DNA of 64,000 nt from Clostridium fallax. GTDB lineage: Bacteria; Bacillota; Clostridia; Clostridiales; Clostridiaceae. The notes beneath the pieces are model-generated. The model had not been told where the DNA came from. It was given only the letters and a program-made list of their open reading frames with translations, and searched no databases. Shown here piece by piece: positions 18,059 through 27,235 of the stretch (within the stretch, counting starts at the first letter, position 1; every line of letters starts with the position of its first letter). The stretch is taken from NCBI RefSeq assembly GCF_900129365.1, contig NZ_FQVM01000012.1, forward strand, positions 1 through 64,000. Direction: 5' to 3'. The position numbers were made by a program, and so were the translations under genes.

Positions 18059-18622
18059 TTATAAAGTCGTAATTATATTATTAAATATAAGCTTATTAGA
18101 TTCATATGTTAGATGTATGCCATCTAAGTAATAACTTTCAAAGTTAGGTATTATGGAGGATAAATCTAATATCTTAATATGGTTATTATTTAAAAATTTT
18201 TTTGTTAAATTTTCTTTTAATAGTTTTATATTTTTATTTGAATTTTCATAATCAATATTAGAAGACCAAAGTTTTTTAGCTAAGGGAGGAAAAAATAAGG
18301 GTGGGATTAAAAGAAAAACCTTTAAATTCTTTTCTAAAGCTTCATTTACCATTAAAATTAAGTTATCTTCTATATAATTTAAATGTCTGCCGCTAAGTAA
18401 ATCGTTACTTCCTCCCATTATAAATATTCCATCAAAAGAGTCTTTTTCTAATTCTTTAGAGAATCTTGAGAGCATGCCAGAAGTTGTGTCTCCATTACAG
18501 CCTTTATTTATAAATTTATGAGATGTATTTATGTTTAATAAATCAACCCAACATTGATTTTTATAAAGTCCATAGCCAAAGGTTAAGCTATCACCTATAC
18601 AAAGAAATTTCAATTTTATCAC
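18059..18622 (-). CDS. SGNH/GDSL-family hydrolase
   Basis: A 187-residue single-domain hydrolase with all four blocks: GDSLTFGYG (block I, nucleophile Ser), GCNGDTTSG (block II, Gly), GGSNDL (block III, Asn) and DGIHLT (block V, Asp/His). No signal peptide is seen, so it is probably cytoplasmic. Relatives act as lysophospholipase/esterase or carbohydrate deacetylase; the substrate is unknown. It is divergent from the homocysteine methyltransferase gene with a 64-base shared control region. Confidence 0.86.
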   Translation of the reverse strand: MIKLKFLCIGDSLTFGYGLYKNQCWVDLLNINTSHKFINKGCNGDTTSGMLSRFSKELEKDSFDGIFIMGGSNDLLSGRHLNYIEDNLILMVNEALEKNLKVFLLIPPLFFPPLAKKLWSSNIDYENSNKNIKLLKENLTKKFLNNNHIKILDLSSIIPNFESYYLDGIHLTYESNKLIFNNIITTL

Positions 18623-18686
18623 CTTATCTTAAAATATTTTTTAGTATATAATTATTATATATAATTTTATAAGAAAGAGGAGTTTT

Positions 18687-19517
18687 ATGGAAGATAGATT
18701 ATATATAGTAGATGGTGCAATGGGAACAGAACTAAAGAATAAAGGAATAGACTATAATAACATATTATTTGCTAATATAGAGAATAAGGAAATAGTAAAA
18801 AGCATTCATACATCTTATATAAAAGCTGGTGCAGAAATAATATCTACTAATACATTTACAATTCTTTCTCTTTTATATGAAAATAAAGAAGAACTTTTTA
18901 AAAAAGTATTAGAAAATGTTATTAATTTAATAAAGGATATTAAAGCTGAAAATCCAAATATAAAAATAGCATTAGATTTTGGTCCATTAAGTGCTTCAGC
19001 TAAAAAAAAGGATATGAGAAATATATATTTAAAAGCTTTTAATATTATAGATTTTAAAGATGTTGACTATATATATTTAGAAACTCAGTATAGATTGGAA
19101 GAAACTTTAATAGCATTAGAGCAATTTAATAAAATCAATAAACCTATAATTTTAAGTTTTACTTTTAATGAAGAAGACTTACTATATTCTGGTGAAAATA
19201 TAAAGGAAATTATAAGTAAAGTAAGAAATTTTAATAATATAGTGGCATTGGGATCCAATTGTTGTAGAGGACCTAAATCAATGTTTAGTATAATAGAGGA
19301 ACTTGAAAAGTATTCTCCATATAAAATAATATGTAGACCTAATTTAGGTACTCCTAAAATAATAAAAGGTAATCTTAAATACGATTATAAAAAAGATGAT
19401 TTTATAGATGATATGAAGAAAATAAAAGGTTTAGGAGCTACTATAATTGGTGGGTGTTGTGGAACAAATCCTGATTATATAAAATTATTAAAAAGTAATA
19501 TAATAAAAAATAGGTGA
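18687..19517 (+). CDS. homocysteine S-methyltransferase family protein
   Basis: A 276-residue TIM-barrel methyltransferase. It begins with VDGAMGTELKNKG and carries the zinc-binding Cys residues in GSNCC and GGCCGTNP. Enzymes of this family transfer a methyl group to homocysteine from S-methylmethionine or S-adenosylmethionine (MmuM/YitJ type). There is no C-terminal methylenetetrahydrofolate reductase domain and no S-box riboswitch in the short upstream region. The ribosome site is GAGGAG. Confidence 0.86.
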   Translation: MEDRLYIVDGAMGTELKNKGIDYNNILFANIENKEIVKSIHTSYIKAGAEIISTNTFTILSLLYENKEELFKKVLENVINLIKDIKAENPNIKIALDFGPLSASAKKKDMRNIYLKAFNIIDFKDVDYIYLETQYRLEETLIALEQFNKINKPIILSFTFNEEDLLYSGENIKEIISKVRNFNNIVALGSNCCRGPKSMFSIIEELEKYSPYKIICRPNLGTPKIIKGNLKYDYKKDDFIDDMKKIKGLGATIIGGCCGTNPDYIKLLKSNIIKNR

Positions 19518-19527
19518 TTTATAAGTT

Positions 19528-19578
19528 AAATACTTAGTAAACTAAAGTTATTAACTATAGTTTACTAAGTTAAAAATT
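19528..19578. terminator. bidirectional terminator between convergent genes
   Basis: A perfect 13-bp inverted repeat (19532-19544 with 19558-19570) with T/A-rich flanks, between the methyltransferase gene and the RusA-like gene. Confidence 0.78.
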
Positions 19579-19601
19579 TTTATATTAAAAAATTTTAAAA
19601 A

Positions 19602-20228
19602 TTATAACATTTTACCTAAACAAGATTTGCAAATTATGGTTCTACCTTTATCTCCTGTAATAAAATCATTATTCTTAATTTTTTTACCGCATATAGAACA
19701 AATGGTTAAAGAGTCGGTTTTGTTTTTAGTATTTTTAGTGTTTTTATTTAATTTTCCTTTTGTATTAGGAGGAGGACAATAGGTTATTTTTTCATCCTTT
19801 GAAGCTTTTTCTAATACCTCATAGTTGATTTTATAGGAACTTTCTCCAAAAAGTTCAAGTTCAAATCGTGGATTTTCTTTATCATAAAATTCTTCTATTA
19901 TTATTCTTCTAATTTGGGCATCATTAATTATAAGCCCACTTTTTTCTATACCATCAAAAATGCTTTTCGTTACGTTATTAGTATCTGGATGGCGTTTTTC
20001 ACTTTTATAATATACTTTTAATATAGCGATAAGAGCTTCATCTAACACTATATCAGGGTTTTGACTTCTAGCTTTTAATGCAATTTCCTCTTCATAAATT
20101 GCATATCTGTCGTAATACTTTCCTGTATTATAAGGTAGTATTGCTCTACCTTGGGTATTGAATAATTTAAAATTGGATTTAGTTATAGGAGAACCTTCAA
20201 CTATTACTTTGGCATAACATTTTTTCAT
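19602..20228 (-). CDS. RusA-like endonuclease-fold protein with C-terminal zinc ribbon
   Basis: A 208-residue protein. Residues ~1-130 resemble RusA Holliday-junction resolvases, with the core HPDTNNVTKSIFDG and NDAQI. RusA uses an Asp triad: here the first and last are present (D82, D103), but the middle one (D72 in E. coli) is Asn (N84), so cleavage is doubtful. After a low-complexity Lys/Asn/Thr linker, the C-terminus has a zinc ribbon (C177xxC180 ... C200xxC203), not part of RusA itself. The start at 20228 follows AAAGGAG; an upstream in-frame ATG at 20255 has no site. No prophage genes surround it. Confidence 0.75.
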   Translation of the reverse strand: MKKCYAKVIVEGSPITKSNFKLFNTQGRAILPYNTGKYYDRYAIYEEEIALKARSQNPDIVLDEALIAILKVYYKSEKRHPDTNNVTKSIFDGIEKSGLIINDAQIRRIIIEEFYDKENPRFELELFGESSYKINYEVLEKASKDEKITYCPPPNTKGKLNKNTKNTKNKTDSLTICSICGKKIKNNDFITGDKGRTIICKSCLGKML

Positions 20229-20313
20229 AAAAAACTCCTTTAAAAACTTTAACAACTATAAGATTTATAATGTAATAATACTTTAATTTTACACTATTAT
20301 ATATTAATTTGCA

Positions 20314-20342
20314 TTGATTAACATTTTCGTATAAAGTATAAT
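20314..20342 (+). promoter_or_regulatory. sigma-A-type promoter of tsaD
   Basis: TTGATT (20314-20319), a 17-base spacer and a perfect TATAAT (20337-20342), 35 bases upstream of the tsaD start. Confidence 0.65.
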
Positions 20343-20377
20343 AACTTATGATTAAAACATTAGAATGAGGGATATAA

Positions 20378-21397
20378 ATGAAGGATAAAATAATATTAGC
20401 GATAGAAAGTAGTTGTGATGAAACTTCTGCAGCTGTAGTGGTTAATGGTAGAAAAGTTCTTTCTAATATAATTTCATCACAAATTGATATACATACAAAA
20501 TTTGGTGGAGTAGTGCCAGAGGTAGCATCTAGGAAACATATAGAGGCTATAAATCCAGTAGTAGAAGAGGCTATTTTAGAGGCTGGAATAACTTTAGATG
20601 ATATAGATGCTGTAGCAGTTACATATGGCCCAGGACTTGTAGGAGCACTTTTAGTAGGACTTCAATATGCAAAAGGATTAGCTTATTCTTTAAACAAACC
20701 TTTAATAGGAGTTAATCATATAGAAGGACATATCTGTGCTAACTTTATAGAACATAAAGATTTAAAACCACCTTTTGTATGTTTAGTTGTTTCAGGTGGT
20801 CATACTTTTATAGTTCATGTAATGGATTATGGAAAATTTGAAGTTTTAGGAGAAACAAGAGATGACGCGGCAGGAGAAGCTTTTGATAAAGTAGCAAGAG
20901 CTATAGGACTTGGATATCCAGGTGGGCCTAAAATAGATAAACTTTCAAAAGAGGGAAATAAAAATGCTATTAAGTTTCCAAGAGCTAATTTTCATGATAA
21001 TACTTTAGATTTTTCTTTTAGTGGAGTTAAATCATCAGTATTAAACTATTTAAATAAAATGAATATGACAGGTGAAATTATAAATAAAGCAGATGTAGCA
21101 GCATCTTTTCAAGAAGCAGTTATTGATGTGTTAACAGAGAATGTCTTAACTACTTGTAAAAGAAGAAATCTTGATAAAATAGCTATAGCAGGAGGAGTAG
21201 CTTCTAATTCTGCTTTAAGAGAGAAGTTAACAGTAGAGGCTGGGAAAAATGGAATTAAGGTACTATTCCCGTCACCAATACTTTGTACAGATAATGCAGC
21301 AATGATTGGAAGTGCAGGGTATTTTGAACTTGTAAAGGGTAATATATCTTCTCTAGATTTAAATGCTAAGCCAAATCTTAAATTAGGTGAACGCTAA
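20378..21397 (+). CDS. tsaD: tRNA threonylcarbamoyladenosine synthase subunit TsaD
   Basis: A 339-residue protein of the Kae1/TsaD (formerly Gcp) family. It starts with LAIESSCDETSAAVV, has metal-binding HIEGH (HxExH), the SGGHT segment, GEAFDKVAR, GGPKIDKL and the ATP-binding GGVASNSALR. With TsaB, TsaE and TsaC it forms the t6A37 base in ANN-reading tRNAs. The length is normal. It starts at an ATG after GAGGG and is followed 10 bases later by the alpha/beta-hydrolase-fold gene. Confidence 0.96.
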   Translation: MKDKIILAIESSCDETSAAVVVNGRKVLSNIISSQIDIHTKFGGVVPEVASRKHIEAINPVVEEAILEAGITLDDIDAVAVTYGPGLVGALLVGLQYAKGLAYSLNKPLIGVNHIEGHICANFIEHKDLKPPFVCLVVSGGHTFIVHVMDYGKFEVLGETRDDAAGEAFDKVARAIGLGYPGGPKIDKLSKEGNKNAIKFPRANFHDNTLDFSFSGVKSSVLNYLNKMNMTGEIINKADVAASFQEAVIDVLTENVLTTCKRRNLDKIAIAGGVASNSALREKLTVEAGKNGIKVLFPSPILCTDNAAMIGSAGYFELVKGNISSLDLNAKPNLKLGER

Positions 21398-21407
21398 GGA
21401 GGATTAA

Positions 21408-22430
21408 ATGAAGTTACTACCGTATTCTAATAGTTTTCACAAAACAAAGATTAAAAGAGATATAAAACCTTTTGATATTATTAAATATATTTTATTAGTT
21501 ATAGGTTCTATACTAATTATAGGGTTTTTATATGAATTTATATCTTGTAAGATAGAAGATGGAAGAATTATTGATAAAAATAAATTTGTAAGAGTTGATG
21601 GTAACAAATATCATTATAAAGTAATGGGCAAAGGAGATATAACTGTTATTTTTGATGGAGATATGGGAGTCCCTTTTAATCAGTGGAAAAAGGTAGCAGA
21701 TATATTGGAAAAAGAGGGTAACTGTAGAATGTTTTTCTATAATAGAACAGGCTATGGATTAAATGATTTAGATAAAAATAAATCCCCAGAGCAGCAGGCT
21801 AGAGATTTAAGAATGGTATTAAAAAAGCTTGGTATTAATAGTCAAGTGATTTTAGTTGGAGAAGGATACGGCACTTTAGTTATGACTAACTTTGCTAAGA
21901 TTTTCCCTAAATATGTAGAGGGAATGGTTCTTATAAATCCTATAAATGAAAATCAATTTAAAGATTCAGATTTTATAAAAGAATATAAAAATAAAGCTTT
22001 TGGACAGGGAATATTAAAAGCGGGTTCTTATGTGGGCTTAACAAAACTTTTATATAATATGAATTTAATAAAAGATCCAACAGGTTATCTAAACAATATA
22101 AATGAAGATGATAAAAAAGAATTTAAAATATTAAGAACAAGAAATAACTATATTTCAGCATATAAAAATGAATTATTTAATGTCATAAATGGTAATAGCA
22201 AGTCTCAACAGGAAGGATTAATAGGAGATAAATATTTAACTATAATTAATAATAGTAAATTTTCATCTAAGCAAAAAGACCTTGAGAATTTAACTACTAA
22301 CAAAGATGATTTAGACATAGTAGATATTGATAGTAGTAGTGATATAGTTTCTTTAGAAAAAAGTGAAGATATATCTACTGCAATAAGACAGATGTGCAAA
22401 AAATATATAAATTCTAAAAAGGCTACTTAA
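21408..22430 (+). CDS. membrane-anchored alpha/beta-hydrolase-fold protein lacking the catalytic serine
   Basis: A 340-residue protein with an N-terminal membrane segment (~26-46) and an alpha/beta-hydrolase fold. It has an oxyanion-side strand (TVIFDGDMGVP), FYNRTGYGLND and the nucleophile elbow LVGEGYGTLV. In active relatives the elbow is GxSxG (often GHSYG); here residues 151-155 are G-E-G-Y-G, so the Ser position is Gly153. The C-terminal ~70 residues are degenerate and Ser/Asp-rich. It is probably non-catalytic and extracellular. The ribosome site AAGGAGG and 10-base spacing place it in an operon with tsaD. Confidence 0.75.
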   Translation: MKLLPYSNSFHKTKIKRDIKPFDIIKYILLVIGSILIIGFLYEFISCKIEDGRIIDKNKFVRVDGNKYHYKVMGKGDITVIFDGDMGVPFNQWKKVADILEKEGNCRMFFYNRTGYGLNDLDKNKSPEQQARDLRMVLKKLGINSQVILVGEGYGTLVMTNFAKIFPKYVEGMVLINPINENQFKDSDFIKEYKNKAFGQGILKAGSYVGLTKLLYNMNLIKDPTGYLNNINEDDKKEFKILRTRNNYISAYKNELFNVINGNSKSQQEGLIGDKYLTIINNSKFSSKQKDLENLTTNKDDLDIVDIDSSSDIVSLEKSEDISTAIRQMCKKYINSKKAT

Positions 22431-22460
22431 AATTTAATATAATATATTTTAGATATTACG

Positions 22461-22492
22461 ACTATCTCATTTTTGAGATAGTTTATTTTTTT
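22461..22492 (+). terminator. terminator of the tsaD operon
   Basis: A 9-bp stem (22461-22469 with 22474-22482) with a T-rich tail. Confidence 0.78.
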
Positions 22493-22764
22493 AGTAGATT
22501 ATATATAAGATATTATGAATTAAAGTAAATTTTAAATAAATTCTTTAATTAACTATTTGTTAATAAATATTAATTTTATTATATTAAATGAGATTTATTC
22601 TGATTTAATTTGTATAATTAAATTTTATTTAATTTTATTAACATAAAATATACAAATATGTTTACTTTTTGACATTGAACTGTAACAATCTAAGAATAAT
22701 ATAGAAAATGTAGAAAGAAAACAAAATAAATTTTTTATAGAGTAATGTTTAGGAGGTACTAATT
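22493..22764. other. AT-rich region upstream of htrA, no gene seen
   Basis: No open frame or RNA gene is apparent. A TTGACA-TTGAAC cluster at about 22668-22680 followed by TAATAT near 22697 is the likely htrA promoter, but its spacing can be read in more than one way. AGGAGG precedes the htrA ATG. Confidence 0.5.
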
Positions 22765-24024
22765 ATGAATAATGAAAATAATAACATAAATGATAATATA
22801 AATAATCAAGCTTCAAAGGATGAAAACATTAAAGAAGAAAAACAACCAGATTTTATTATAGTAGAAGAAAGCAAAGATGAAAATGAAGAGGGAGTATGGA
22901 CAACTAAAGAGCCACAAAGAAAAAATAATAAGAAAAGGAGTAATGGAATGAAAAAAGTAGCATCATTTGTTGCAGCAGGATTAATCTGTGCCATGATTGG
23001 TGGTGGAGTAGGAGCTGCTGGAATATATTATTTTAATAAAGATAAACTACAACAAAATAATATAACTTCTAATAGCAATGTACAATCAAACCCACCAAAA
23101 TTTATGTCATCAACAGAAGGCGCATTAACTATACCAGAGGTAGTAAAAAAAGTTGAACCTGCAGTAGTTACAGTATCAACTAAAAGTTTAGTACAAGGAA
23201 ATTTTTCAATACAAGAACAAGAAGGTGTAGGAACTGGATTTATAATTAATGATAAAGGATATATAGTAACTAATTATCATGTTATAAAAGGTGCAAATCA
23301 AGTAAAAGTAACTTTTGATAACGGAAAAGAAGTTAATGCTAAAATAGTAAATTATGATGCGGAACAAGATTTAGCAGTAATTAAAATAACTGATGATGTT
23401 GAGGTACCAGGAGTTGCAGAACTTGGCGATTCATCAACACTTCAAGCTGGTGATGAAGTTATAGCTATTGGAAATCCTTTAGGAAAAGAATTTGCAGGTT
23501 CAGTAACAAAAGGTATTGTAAGTTCACCTAATAGAGTTATAGATATGAATGGTAAAAAAGTTACATTTATTCAAACAGATGCAGCTATTAACCCAGGAAA
23601 TAGTGGTGGACCATTAGTTAATAGTAAAGGACAAGTAATTGGAATAAATACTGCGAAGAAGACAGGACAAGATGTTGAAGGTATTGGATTTGCAATTCCT
23701 ATTGATGAGGTAAAAGAAAGATTAGGAGATCTTTCAAAACCAATATTAAAATTAGGAATAAGTGTAAGAAATGTTGATGAAAATACAGCTAAAGCTAACG
23801 ATTTAGTAGAGGGAGTATATGTAGTAGCTGTATCAGAATTTAGTCCAGCAGAAAAAGCAGGTCTACAAGCTGGAGATTTAATTACTAAAGTAGATGGAAA
23901 GAGAGTTAAAACTACTGAAGAATTAAATAAGATAAAAGAAGAACATAACGCTGGAGATACATTAAAATTACAAGTTTATAGAAATAAAAAATATGTTGAT
24001 ATAAATGTAAAACTTGAAGAGTAA
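22765..24024 (+). CDS. htrA: HtrA/DegP-type membrane serine protease with PDZ domain
   Basis: A 419-residue protein. An acidic cytoplasmic N-terminus (~1-65, rich in Asn and Glu) is followed by a single membrane segment (~68-90), a chymotrypsin-fold protease domain and one C-terminal PDZ domain (~330-415). The catalytic triad is visible as TNYHVI (His), DAEQDLAV (Asp) and NPGNSGGPL (Ser). HtrA proteases degrade misfolded proteins at the outer membrane face and support stress resistance. It is monocistronic with a strong terminator downstream. Which B. subtilis paralog (HtrA, HtrB, HtrC) it equals is not decidable here. Confidence 0.92.
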   Translation: MNNENNNINDNINNQASKDENIKEEKQPDFIIVEESKDENEEGVWTTKEPQRKNNKKRSNGMKKVASFVAAGLICAMIGGGVGAAGIYYFNKDKLQQNNITSNSNVQSNPPKFMSSTEGALTIPEVVKKVEPAVVTVSTKSLVQGNFSIQEQEGVGTGFIINDKGYIVTNYHVIKGANQVKVTFDNGKEVNAKIVNYDAEQDLAVIKITDDVEVPGVAELGDSSTLQAGDEVIAIGNPLGKEFAGSVTKGIVSSPNRVIDMNGKKVTFIQTDAAINPGNSGGPLVNSKGQVIGINTAKKTGQDVEGIGFAIPIDEVKERLGDLSKPILKLGISVRNVDENTAKANDLVEGVYVVAVSEFSPAEKAGLQAGDLITKVDGKRVKTTEELNKIKEEHNAGDTLKLQVYRNKKYVDINVKLEE

Positions 24025-24075
24025 TATGAATAGATTTAGGTTTAGTAATAAAGATATTAAGAGTATATATATTTT

Positions 24076-24115
24076 AAAGCACCTGTACATTATTTAATGT
24101 GCAGGTGCTTTTTTA
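24076..24115 (+). terminator. strong intrinsic terminator after htrA
   Basis: A GC-rich stem for this genome (24076-24090 with 24097-24111, one mismatch) followed by T6. Confidence 0.88.
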
Positions 24116-24337
24116 GTAAAACATATTATTTTTTACCAAAAGTTAATATTTATTATATTAATATTTAAGAGTAATTAAAAAGTATTATAATTAAATGTAA
24201 TATATGTAGTATATTATATTAGAAATGTATTTAGACTATCTTAAATAAAGAAATAATATATGGTAAAATATAAGTAAAATAATAAGTTTTATATAACTAT
24301 AAAGTTTTATTAAATTTAGGGGATAAGGAGAATTTAT

Positions 24338-25231
24338 ATGAAGTACATTATTGGAGTAGATGGCGGAGGTACAAAAACTGAAGCTGTAGCATATAATTTA
24401 AACGGTGAAAAATTAGGGGTATCCTTAAAAGGTTATGCAAATTTACTTAATGGAAGAGAAGAGGCATTAAAAAATATCTTAAGTTCAATTAGTGACTTAA
24501 CAGATAAATTTGGTATAGAAGGAGTAGAGGGTCTATATTTAGGTATAGCAGGATCAGAAGTAGGAAATAATGCAAACATAATAGGAGAAGAAATAAAAAA
24601 TAAACTTTCCTTAGATTCTGTAGTTATGAATGATGGAGAATTAGCTTTACGAGCTATTTTAAAAGGTGAAGATGGAATATTAACTATTGCAGGAACTGGA
24701 TCTATTGCTTTTGGAATAAGAGAAAATAAAAGCTTTAGATGTGGAGGCTGGGGTCATCTTTTAGGTGATGAAGGAAGTGGATATAAAATAGCAATAGATG
24801 GTATAAAAAGAATGATTTTTGAGCAAGATAATTCCTTGGAAAAGTCTAATATGTCTAAACTAATAATGAAAGATTTAAATATTAATTCTGTAGATGAAAT
24901 AGTAGAATTTGTATATTCTTCGAGCAAAGATGAAATTGCTAAGATAACTCCTATAATAGCAAAGCTTGGAGAAGAGGGAGATCCTATTGCAAAGGAGATT
25001 CTTATTAAAGAAGGAAAAGACTTAGCAAAAACTACTGAAAATGTATACAAAAAACTTAATTTTAATAGTTGTTACATAGGTTTAGTTGGTGGGGTAATAA
25101 AAAAGGCAAAGGTTTTAAGGGAAACTTTTGAGGAATGTTTAAAAAATAATATAAATGTAGACGGTTTTATAGATGAAGAGGTTTCAGCTGCAAAAGGAGC
25201 TTATTATATCTATAAAAAATCATTAAATTAA
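24338..25231 (+). CDS. BadF/BadG/BcrA-family ATPase, probable N-acetylglucosamine kinase
   Basis: A 297-residue ASKHA-fold protein. It starts with GVDGGGTKTEAV (phosphate-1 motif), has IAGTGSIAFG (phosphate-2), and GGWGHLLGDEGSGY, the substrate-side motif seen in bacterial and animal GlcNAc kinases. A late LVGGVIKKA matches the adenosine motif. It most likely phosphorylates an amino sugar in the cytoplasm. No transporter or other amino-sugar gene sits beside it. The ribosome site is AAGGAG. Confidence 0.82.
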   Translation: MKYIIGVDGGGTKTEAVAYNLNGEKLGVSLKGYANLLNGREEALKNILSSISDLTDKFGIEGVEGLYLGIAGSEVGNNANIIGEEIKNKLSLDSVVMNDGELALRAILKGEDGILTIAGTGSIAFGIRENKSFRCGGWGHLLGDEGSGYKIAIDGIKRMIFEQDNSLEKSNMSKLIMKDLNINSVDEIVEFVYSSSKDEIAKITPIIAKLGEEGDPIAKEILIKEGKDLAKTTENVYKKLNFNSCYIGLVGGVIKKAKVLRETFEECLKNNINVDGFIDEEVSAAKGAYYIYKKSLN

Positions 25232-25243
25232 AAGAAAGAGATT

Positions 25244-25322
25244 TAAAGCTCATAATATTATATTTAATTTAAACTAAATTTTTAATGAATTAGTTTTTAT
25301 AATATGATATTATGGGCTTAAT
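25244..25322 (+). terminator. probable terminator after the BadF-type kinase gene
   Basis: A 13-bp stem with one G-U pair links the segments around 25247-25259 and 25306-25319, with a long AT loop that can itself pair. The T tail is weak. Confidence 0.5.
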
Positions 25323-25356
25323 TTAAATAAAAGAGAAAATATTTGGAGGTATGTAG

Positions 25357-27114
25357 ATGAAGAAGAATGTTATGCAAAGAGAGTTTAAAAAATTAAAGGG
25401 GCAAATAAATCAAATAGAAGAAATTGTTTATAATTCTAAGGTTTCAGCATTGCATGAACATGAATCTTCAGTTAGAAAGAAAATAATTATTTTAAAGGAC
25501 ATGGATAAAGAAGGATTTAAAGATTTTTCAATGATTTATGAAAGATATAATGATCTTTTAGAATATATAGGAAAAAAACTTTTAGATGATTATAATAAAA
25601 AAAATAATACAGATTTTGATTATTATGATGTAGTGAGAAGAAACTATAACGTACTTTTAAACTCTGGAATTTTAAGTTTACTTATAACAAAGCACATTCC
25701 TAAATTAATAGCAAAAGAATTTAAGAGAGTTTTTCCTGATAATCCTAAGGATGAATATAAAATGGCAAGAGCTATAAAAAGAAAATTTTATATACATTTA
25801 GGAGATACAAACACAGGGAAAACCTATAATGCCATAGAAAGATTAAAAAAAGCTAGGGAAGGTATTTATCTATCACCTTTAAGAATTTTAGCCTTAGAGA
25901 ATTTTGAAAAGCTTAATAATGAAGGAATAGTATGTGATCTTTTAACAGGTGAAGAGGAAATAATAAAGAATAATGCAACTCATACTTCTTGTACAATAGA
26001 AAGATTAAATATAAATAAGGAATATGATATTGCAGTTATTGATGAGATTCAAATGATTGATGATGATCAAAGAGGTGCTGCTTGGAGTAGAGCACTTTTA
26101 GGTTTAAGATGTAATGAAATCCATATATGTGGAGCTTTAAATGCAAAGAATCTTTTAATAAAAATCTTAGAAGATTGCAAGGAAGAGTATGAAATTGAAA
26201 TATATAAAAGAAGTATTCCTCTAGAAATAGAAGATAAAGGATTTAATTATAAGGATGCTTCAGAGGGCGATGCATTAGTGGTATTTTCTAAGAAAAAGGT
26301 TTTAGAACTTGCCAAGGACTATTCAAACATGAATATAAAAACTAGCATCATATATGGAGATTTACCTCCAGAGGTTAGAAAAAAGCAATATGAAGCTTTC
26401 ATAAATAAAGAAAATAAAATACTAATAACTACAGATGCTATAGGTATGGGAGTAAATTTACCTATTAAAAGAATTATATTTTTGGATATTAAAAAATTTG
26501 ATGGAAATGAAGTTAGGTTTTTAAAGTCACAAGAAGTTAAACAAATAGCAGGAAGAGCTGGAAGAAAAGGAATATATGATACAGGATATGTTAAAGCTTT
26601 AGGTAATAATAGCAATTTTATAAGAGAAAAATTAGAAGATGATGATGAAGTTATAAAAGAAGCTGTAATAGGTCCATCTGAAGCTATACTAAAAATAGAA
26701 AGTCTTAGTTTAAGGGAGAAATTAGCTTTATGGAGTGCTAGAAAAGAAAAGTTAGATTATTATAGAAAAATGGATATAAGTGAATATTTAATAATTTTAG
26801 ATAGGATAAAGGGATATAAACTTAATCAAGATATTCAATGGGATTTATTAAAAATACCTTTTGATGTATCTAAGGATGAATTAATGGAACAATTTTTGGA
26901 GTATATAGATGAACTTTTTATAGTTAAACAAGATAATATATCAAAACCTATATGCTATACTGGAAATCTTGAAGATTTAGAAAATTACTATCAAAGAATA
27001 AATATTTATTATTCTTTTTGTAAAGTATTTAATTTAGAATTTGACTTTCAATGGATATATGAAGAAAGATTAAATATAAGTAATGAAATAAATAGTATAC
27101 TAGTAAGAATATAA
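25357..27114 (+). CDS. Suv3-like DExH-box RNA helicase
   Basis: A 585-residue helicase. After a ~140-residue helical N-terminus come Walker A GDTNTGKT (149-156), DEIQMID as motif II, and the second RecA domain with ITTDAIGMGVNLP and QIAGRAGRKG (motif VI). GxTNxGKT with DEIQM is the hallmark of the Suv3 group, best known from the mitochondrial RNA degradosome. A ~150-residue C-terminal region resembles the Suv3 C-terminal helical domain. Bacterial members are poorly characterised; unwinding of RNA is inferred from family. The ribosome site is GGAGG. It is monocistronic. Confidence 0.85.
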   Translation: MKKNVMQREFKKLKGQINQIEEIVYNSKVSALHEHESSVRKKIIILKDMDKEGFKDFSMIYERYNDLLEYIGKKLLDDYNKKNNTDFDYYDVVRRNYNVLLNSGILSLLITKHIPKLIAKEFKRVFPDNPKDEYKMARAIKRKFYIHLGDTNTGKTYNAIERLKKAREGIYLSPLRILALENFEKLNNEGIVCDLLTGEEEIIKNNATHTSCTIERLNINKEYDIAVIDEIQMIDDDQRGAAWSRALLGLRCNEIHICGALNAKNLLIKILEDCKEEYEIEIYKRSIPLEIEDKGFNYKDASEGDALVVFSKKKVLELAKDYSNMNIKTSIIYGDLPPEVRKKQYEAFINKENKILITTDAIGMGVNLPIKRIIFLDIKKFDGNEVRFLKSQEVKQIAGRAGRKGIYDTGYVKALGNNSNFIREKLEDDDEVIKEAVIGPSEAILKIESLSLREKLALWSARKEKLDYYRKMDISEYLIILDRIKGYKLNQDIQWDLLKIPFDVSKDELMEQFLEYIDELFIVKQDNISKPICYTGNLEDLENYYQRINIYYSFCKVFNLEFDFQWIYEERLNISNEINSILVRI

Positions 27115-27154
27115 TTAATTTATATTTAATGATTAATATTATTAAGATTGAAAC

Positions 27155-27204
27155 AAACACTATCAAAACATATATTAAAATAAAATTTTTGATAGTGTTT
27201 TTTA
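27155..27204. terminator. bidirectional terminator between convergent genes
   Basis: A 14-bp stem (27155-27168 with 27187-27200) with T-rich right and A-rich left flank, serving the helicase gene and the small membrane-protein gene on the other strand. Confidence 0.8.
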
Positions 27205-27235
27205 ATTTAAAAAATATTATTTACAAATGAAGCTT

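Noticed and set aside
18623..18686. SAM (S-box) riboswitch upstream of the homocysteine methyltransferase
   Set aside because: The intergenic region is only 64 bases and lacks the conserved S-box core.
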